Position numbers and translations under genes: made by a program. DNA of 58,394 nt from Eisenibacter elegans DSM 3317 (lineage in GTDB: Bacteria; Bacteroidota; Bacteroidia; Cytophagales; Microscillaceae), in NCBI RefSeq assembly GCF_000430505.1, contig NZ_KE387154.1, forward strand, positions 1 to 58,394. The letters are read 5' to 3'. Below, in pieces: positions 56,108 to 58,394 of this stretch (position 1 is its first letter; each line of letters starts with the position of its first letter). The notes under the pieces are model-generated. The model worked only from the letters and a program-made list of their open reading frames with translations, searched no databases and was not told the origin of the DNA.

Positions 56108-56683
56108 CTACGCTGCTACCTGCAGCTCAATCAGCCTAATAAACAAATGGATTACCTTAATGTGTATTTCTTGGATTCGGTCGGCATAGCCTTGATGTGG
56201 CACACGGACTTCTACATCGGCCAAGGCAGCCAAGGCGCCGCCATCTTTGCCCGTGAGGGCTACGACTTTCATCCCTTTTTGTTTGGCTGCTTTGACGGCT
56301 TCCACTACATTGGCCGAGTTGCCACTGGTGCTGATGGCTAGGAGCGTATCTTGACCCTGCCCCAAAGCCTCTACAAACCTAGAGAACACATACTGATAGC
56401 CATAGTCATTGCTGACACAGCTCAGGTGGCTAGGGTCAGAGATGGCAATGGCGGGCAGTGCGGGGCGATTATCACGATAGCGCCCTGTAAGTTCCTCTGC
56501 AAAGTGCATGGCATCACAATGAGAGCCGCCATTGCCACAAGAAATAATTTTCCCACCTTGGCCTATGCTGGCCACCATCAGGGCAGCGCCAGCCTCTATG
56601 GCTTGGGTGTTGGCAGGGTCAGAAAGAAAGCGCTCCAGTACCTGTTGCGCTTCTGCCAATTCTTGGCGAATAAGGTCTTGCAT
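56108..56683 (-). CDS. gmhA: Sedoheptulose 7-phosphate isomerase
   Basis: The product has 191 residues, the normal length. The SIS-domain motifs are [23 protein letters not shown], the [22 protein letters not shown] stretch and the C-terminal [18 protein letters not shown]. GmhA makes D-glycero-D-manno-heptose 7-phosphate for lipopolysaccharide core. It follows the acyl-CoA reductase gene by 25 bases on the same strand. Confidence 0.96.
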   Translation of the reverse strand: MQDLIRQELAEAQQVLERFLSDPANTQAIEAGAALMVASIGQGGKIISCGNGGSHCDAMHFAEELTGRYRDNRPALPAIAISDPSHLSCVSNDYGYQYVFSRFVEALGQGQDTLLAISTSGNSANVVEAVKAAKQKGMKVVALTGKDGGALAALADVEVRVPHQGYADRIQEIHIKVIHLFIRLIELQVAA

Positions 56684-56708
56684 GGGTTGTATGGGTTTGG
56701 AAGGGTGA

Positions 56709-57731
56709 TTATGATAAACCTATGAGGAACTCTAGGGTATCTATCCCGTCGGCATAGTCTTCAAGCACTGGTGTTTGTGCAGTTCCTAAAGGAAGGCTAT
56801 TAGGCCAGTAACCTTGTCGCGAGACAACACATTGCAGTTTGTCGGCCTGTGCGCGAAGTTGGCTGTCGAGCGCAGCATCATCTTCGTAGTACCCCAAGTG
56901 CAACACCCCTATGTGTGAAGTCAGGGTTTCGTCTTCGCGCAGCAACAAAAAGCCGTTGTCCCAATGATGTAATTGATTGATAAGCAACACCGAACGCCGA
57001 TAGCTATAATTGTTCATATACTTGTTGTGGTGCGCTAGGTGATTCCAGTGCTCAAAGTTATCGAGCAACATCACGGGGCTGTAGCCCTTCGGTACAAAAA
57101 GCTTGGCCACATTCCTGCATCCCAATCCAAAATACCGAAACACATCCTCAGCCAGCGCTTGTAAATCTTGGGCGCTTTCATTGCCATCCAATACTGCGCA
57201 AGAAACCCTGTTGCGGCGCAATATATGAGGATATTGGCCGAAATAATGTTCAAAATAACGATAGGTATTGTCGCTACCTGTGGCAATCACTGCATCGGGT
57301 TGCTCCAAGCGCTCTACCCACTGGATGTATGGGGCAAAATCAGGGGCAATCTCCAGAAGCTGGCTGGCAATAAAAGGCAAGAGCAAGCTATCTTGGCTGC
57401 TGAGTTTGGCTTGTAGCTGATGCCCACTGAGCAATACCGAGAGGAAATCGTGAAAACCTACCGCCGGAATATTGCCGGCCATAATTACCCCTATGCGTTT
57501 GGGCTGTTGCCGGGCTTGTGCCAAACTAGGGTAGGCTGACACCCACTTGGCCAGCGCCTCAGCGTCCAAAAAACGACCGATGCCCGCCAGAGCAAAGTCC
57601 AAACTCTCAGGTGTAAACCAAGGATTCTCCTGCTCTATGCGCTTGTATAAGAGCGCCCGGGTTTCGGGCGAAAGTTGTTGGAGTCGTAGACCTAGTTGAA
57701 CAAAAGCGTCAATTTTTTGTGATATATTCAT
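56709..57731 (-). CDS. Acyl-CoA reductase (LuxC-like)
   Basis: The product has 340 residues. The predicted nucleophile Cys205 lies in [11 protein letters not shown], and the [41 protein letters not shown] and [17 protein letters not shown] regions match the family. The enzyme reduces an acyl-CoA to an aldehyde. Bacteroidota carry these genes without luminescence genes, and lux genes are not seen here. It diverges from the ferredoxin gene, and such pairing with a ferredoxin recurs in the phylum. Confidence 0.92.
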   Translation of the reverse strand: MNISQKIDAFVQLGLRLQQLSPETRALLYKRIEQENPWFTPESLDFALAGIGRFLDAEALAKWVSAYPSLAQARQQPKRIGVIMAGNIPAVGFHDFLSVLLSGHQLQAKLSSQDSLLLPFIASQLLEIAPDFAPYIQWVERLEQPDAVIATGSDNTYRYFEHYFGQYPHILRRNRVSCAVLDGNESAQDLQALAEDVFRYFGLGCRNVAKLFVPKGYSPVMLLDNFEHWNHLAHHNKYMNNYSYRRSVLLINQLHHWDNGFLLLREDETLTSHIGVLHLGYYEDDAALDSQLRAQADKLQCVVSRQGYWPNSLPLGTAQTPVLEDYADGIDTLEFLIGLS

Positions 57732-57790
57732 AAAGTTGAACTTCTACCGTAGATTTTTAGTTGCAAATTTAGCTATTATCCAAAGAATTT

Positions 57791-57798
57791 TATCTTTG
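57791..57798 (+). promoter_or_regulatory. Possible -7 element for the ferredoxin gene
   Basis: TATCTTTG matches TAnnTTTG exactly, about 79 bases before the ATG. The nearest TTG upstream is 27 bases away, longer than usual. Confidence 0.4.
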
Positions 57799-57849
57799 TT
57801 GGCTGATTTCGACAGGTTTTTTTGCCTGTACGTTCGCAGAGTAACTTAA

Positions 57850-58227
<378 letters not shown>

Positions 58228-58274
58228 ACACATAAGCATTCAAGCATTTTTTGAAAAAATTTTCCACCGAAAAT

Positions 58275-58304
58275 TTGACAGTATCAATTTTTGAGCTACC
58301 TTTG
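58275..58304 (+). promoter_or_regulatory. tRNA-Glu promoter
   Basis: TTGACA begins at 58275 and TACCTTTG is at 58297-58304, both matching the Bacteroidota elements with 19 bases between TTG and TA. The tRNA begins 18 bases later. Confidence 0.75.
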
Positions 58305-58321
58305 CATCTCCAAAACACAAT

Positions 58322-58394
58322 GGCCCGTTCGTCTAGGGGTTAGGACACCAGATTTTCATTCTGGTAACAGGGGTTCGATTCCCCTACGGGCTAC
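58322..58394 (+). tRNA. tRNA-Glu (anticodon TTC)
   Basis: The cloverleaf is complete: acceptor GGCCCGT/ACGGGCT (first pair G-U), D arm with GTCTAGGGGTTAGGAC, anticodon stem CCAGA/TCTGG with loop TTTTCAT (anticodon TTC), and T arm with GTTCGATT. It reads to A73 and one C at the window edge; the rest of CCA, if encoded, lies outside. Confidence 0.97.

Overview
The window looks like a Bacteroidota chromosome, most likely Cytophagales; genus not determinable. The evidence is the gene families (TamB-like AsmA protein, DUF5916 and DUF6089-type outer-membrane proteins, a T9SS-like C-terminal domain, a GH3-family enzyme, a fused SpmA/SpmB protein), the near absence of Shine-Dalgarno sequences, and promoters of the Bacteroidota type (TTG/TTTG, about 20 bases, TAnnTTTG). 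Coding density is high and most genes sit in same-strand runs. About 41 protein genes and one tRNA-Glu can be supported. No CRISPR array, rRNA or intact insertion sequence was seen.

Layout. (1) 1-10709, minus strand: a six-gene run starting with a 12-TM NTT/MFS-like transporter fused to HEAT repeats and a cyclic-nucleotide-binding-like domain. It continues with a soluble protein of three TIR/DUF4062-like segments, an nSTAND1 NTPase with a transmembrane segment, coiled coil and seven WD40 blades, an outer-membrane barrel protein, a repeat-rich lipoprotein and a PKD/Ig-like secreted protein cut by the window edge. Gaps are 6-16 bases or overlaps, so this is very probably one transcription unit. 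It is the best candidate for an undescribed trans-envelope sensing or defence system. (2) 10832-14933, minus: a secreted unknown, a DUF5916 barrel protein and a serine hydrolase coupled to tamB. (3) 14926-24341: tamB and tsaD with start codons only two bases apart, then a small membrane ORF, the tail-specific protease prc and miaA. (4) 24491-28897: a tiny T9SS-like protein, a polytopic membrane protein, a glutamate-synthase-like flavoprotein and a 54-residue basic protein. (5) 28999-37525, minus: marR, RND adaptor, RND pump, TolC-like channel and a sensor histidine kinase, with paired candidate MarR operators. (6) 37710-42336, minus: smpB, a YigZ/IMPACT protein, nadK, two DUF6089-like barrels and a small exported protein. 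(7) 42638-53397, plus: membrane protein, GH3, polyprenyl synthase, SpmAB-like protein, DegT aminotransferase, gcvP and a DUF547 protein. (8) 53667-58394: a possibly truncated small ORF, bacilliredoxin, a MIP18-family protein, SufE, a single-TM protein, gmhA, an acyl-CoA reductase, a dicluster ferredoxin and tRNA-Glu.

Working together. The SufE/MIP18/bacilliredoxin block suggests Fe-S cluster assembly and thiol redox control. The marR block is a self-contained regulated efflux system. The first block would place proteins in the cytoplasm, inner membrane, periplasm and outer membrane from one transcript. All start choices prefer an ATG that restores a signal peptide or family-length N-terminus over longer TTG/GTG starts.
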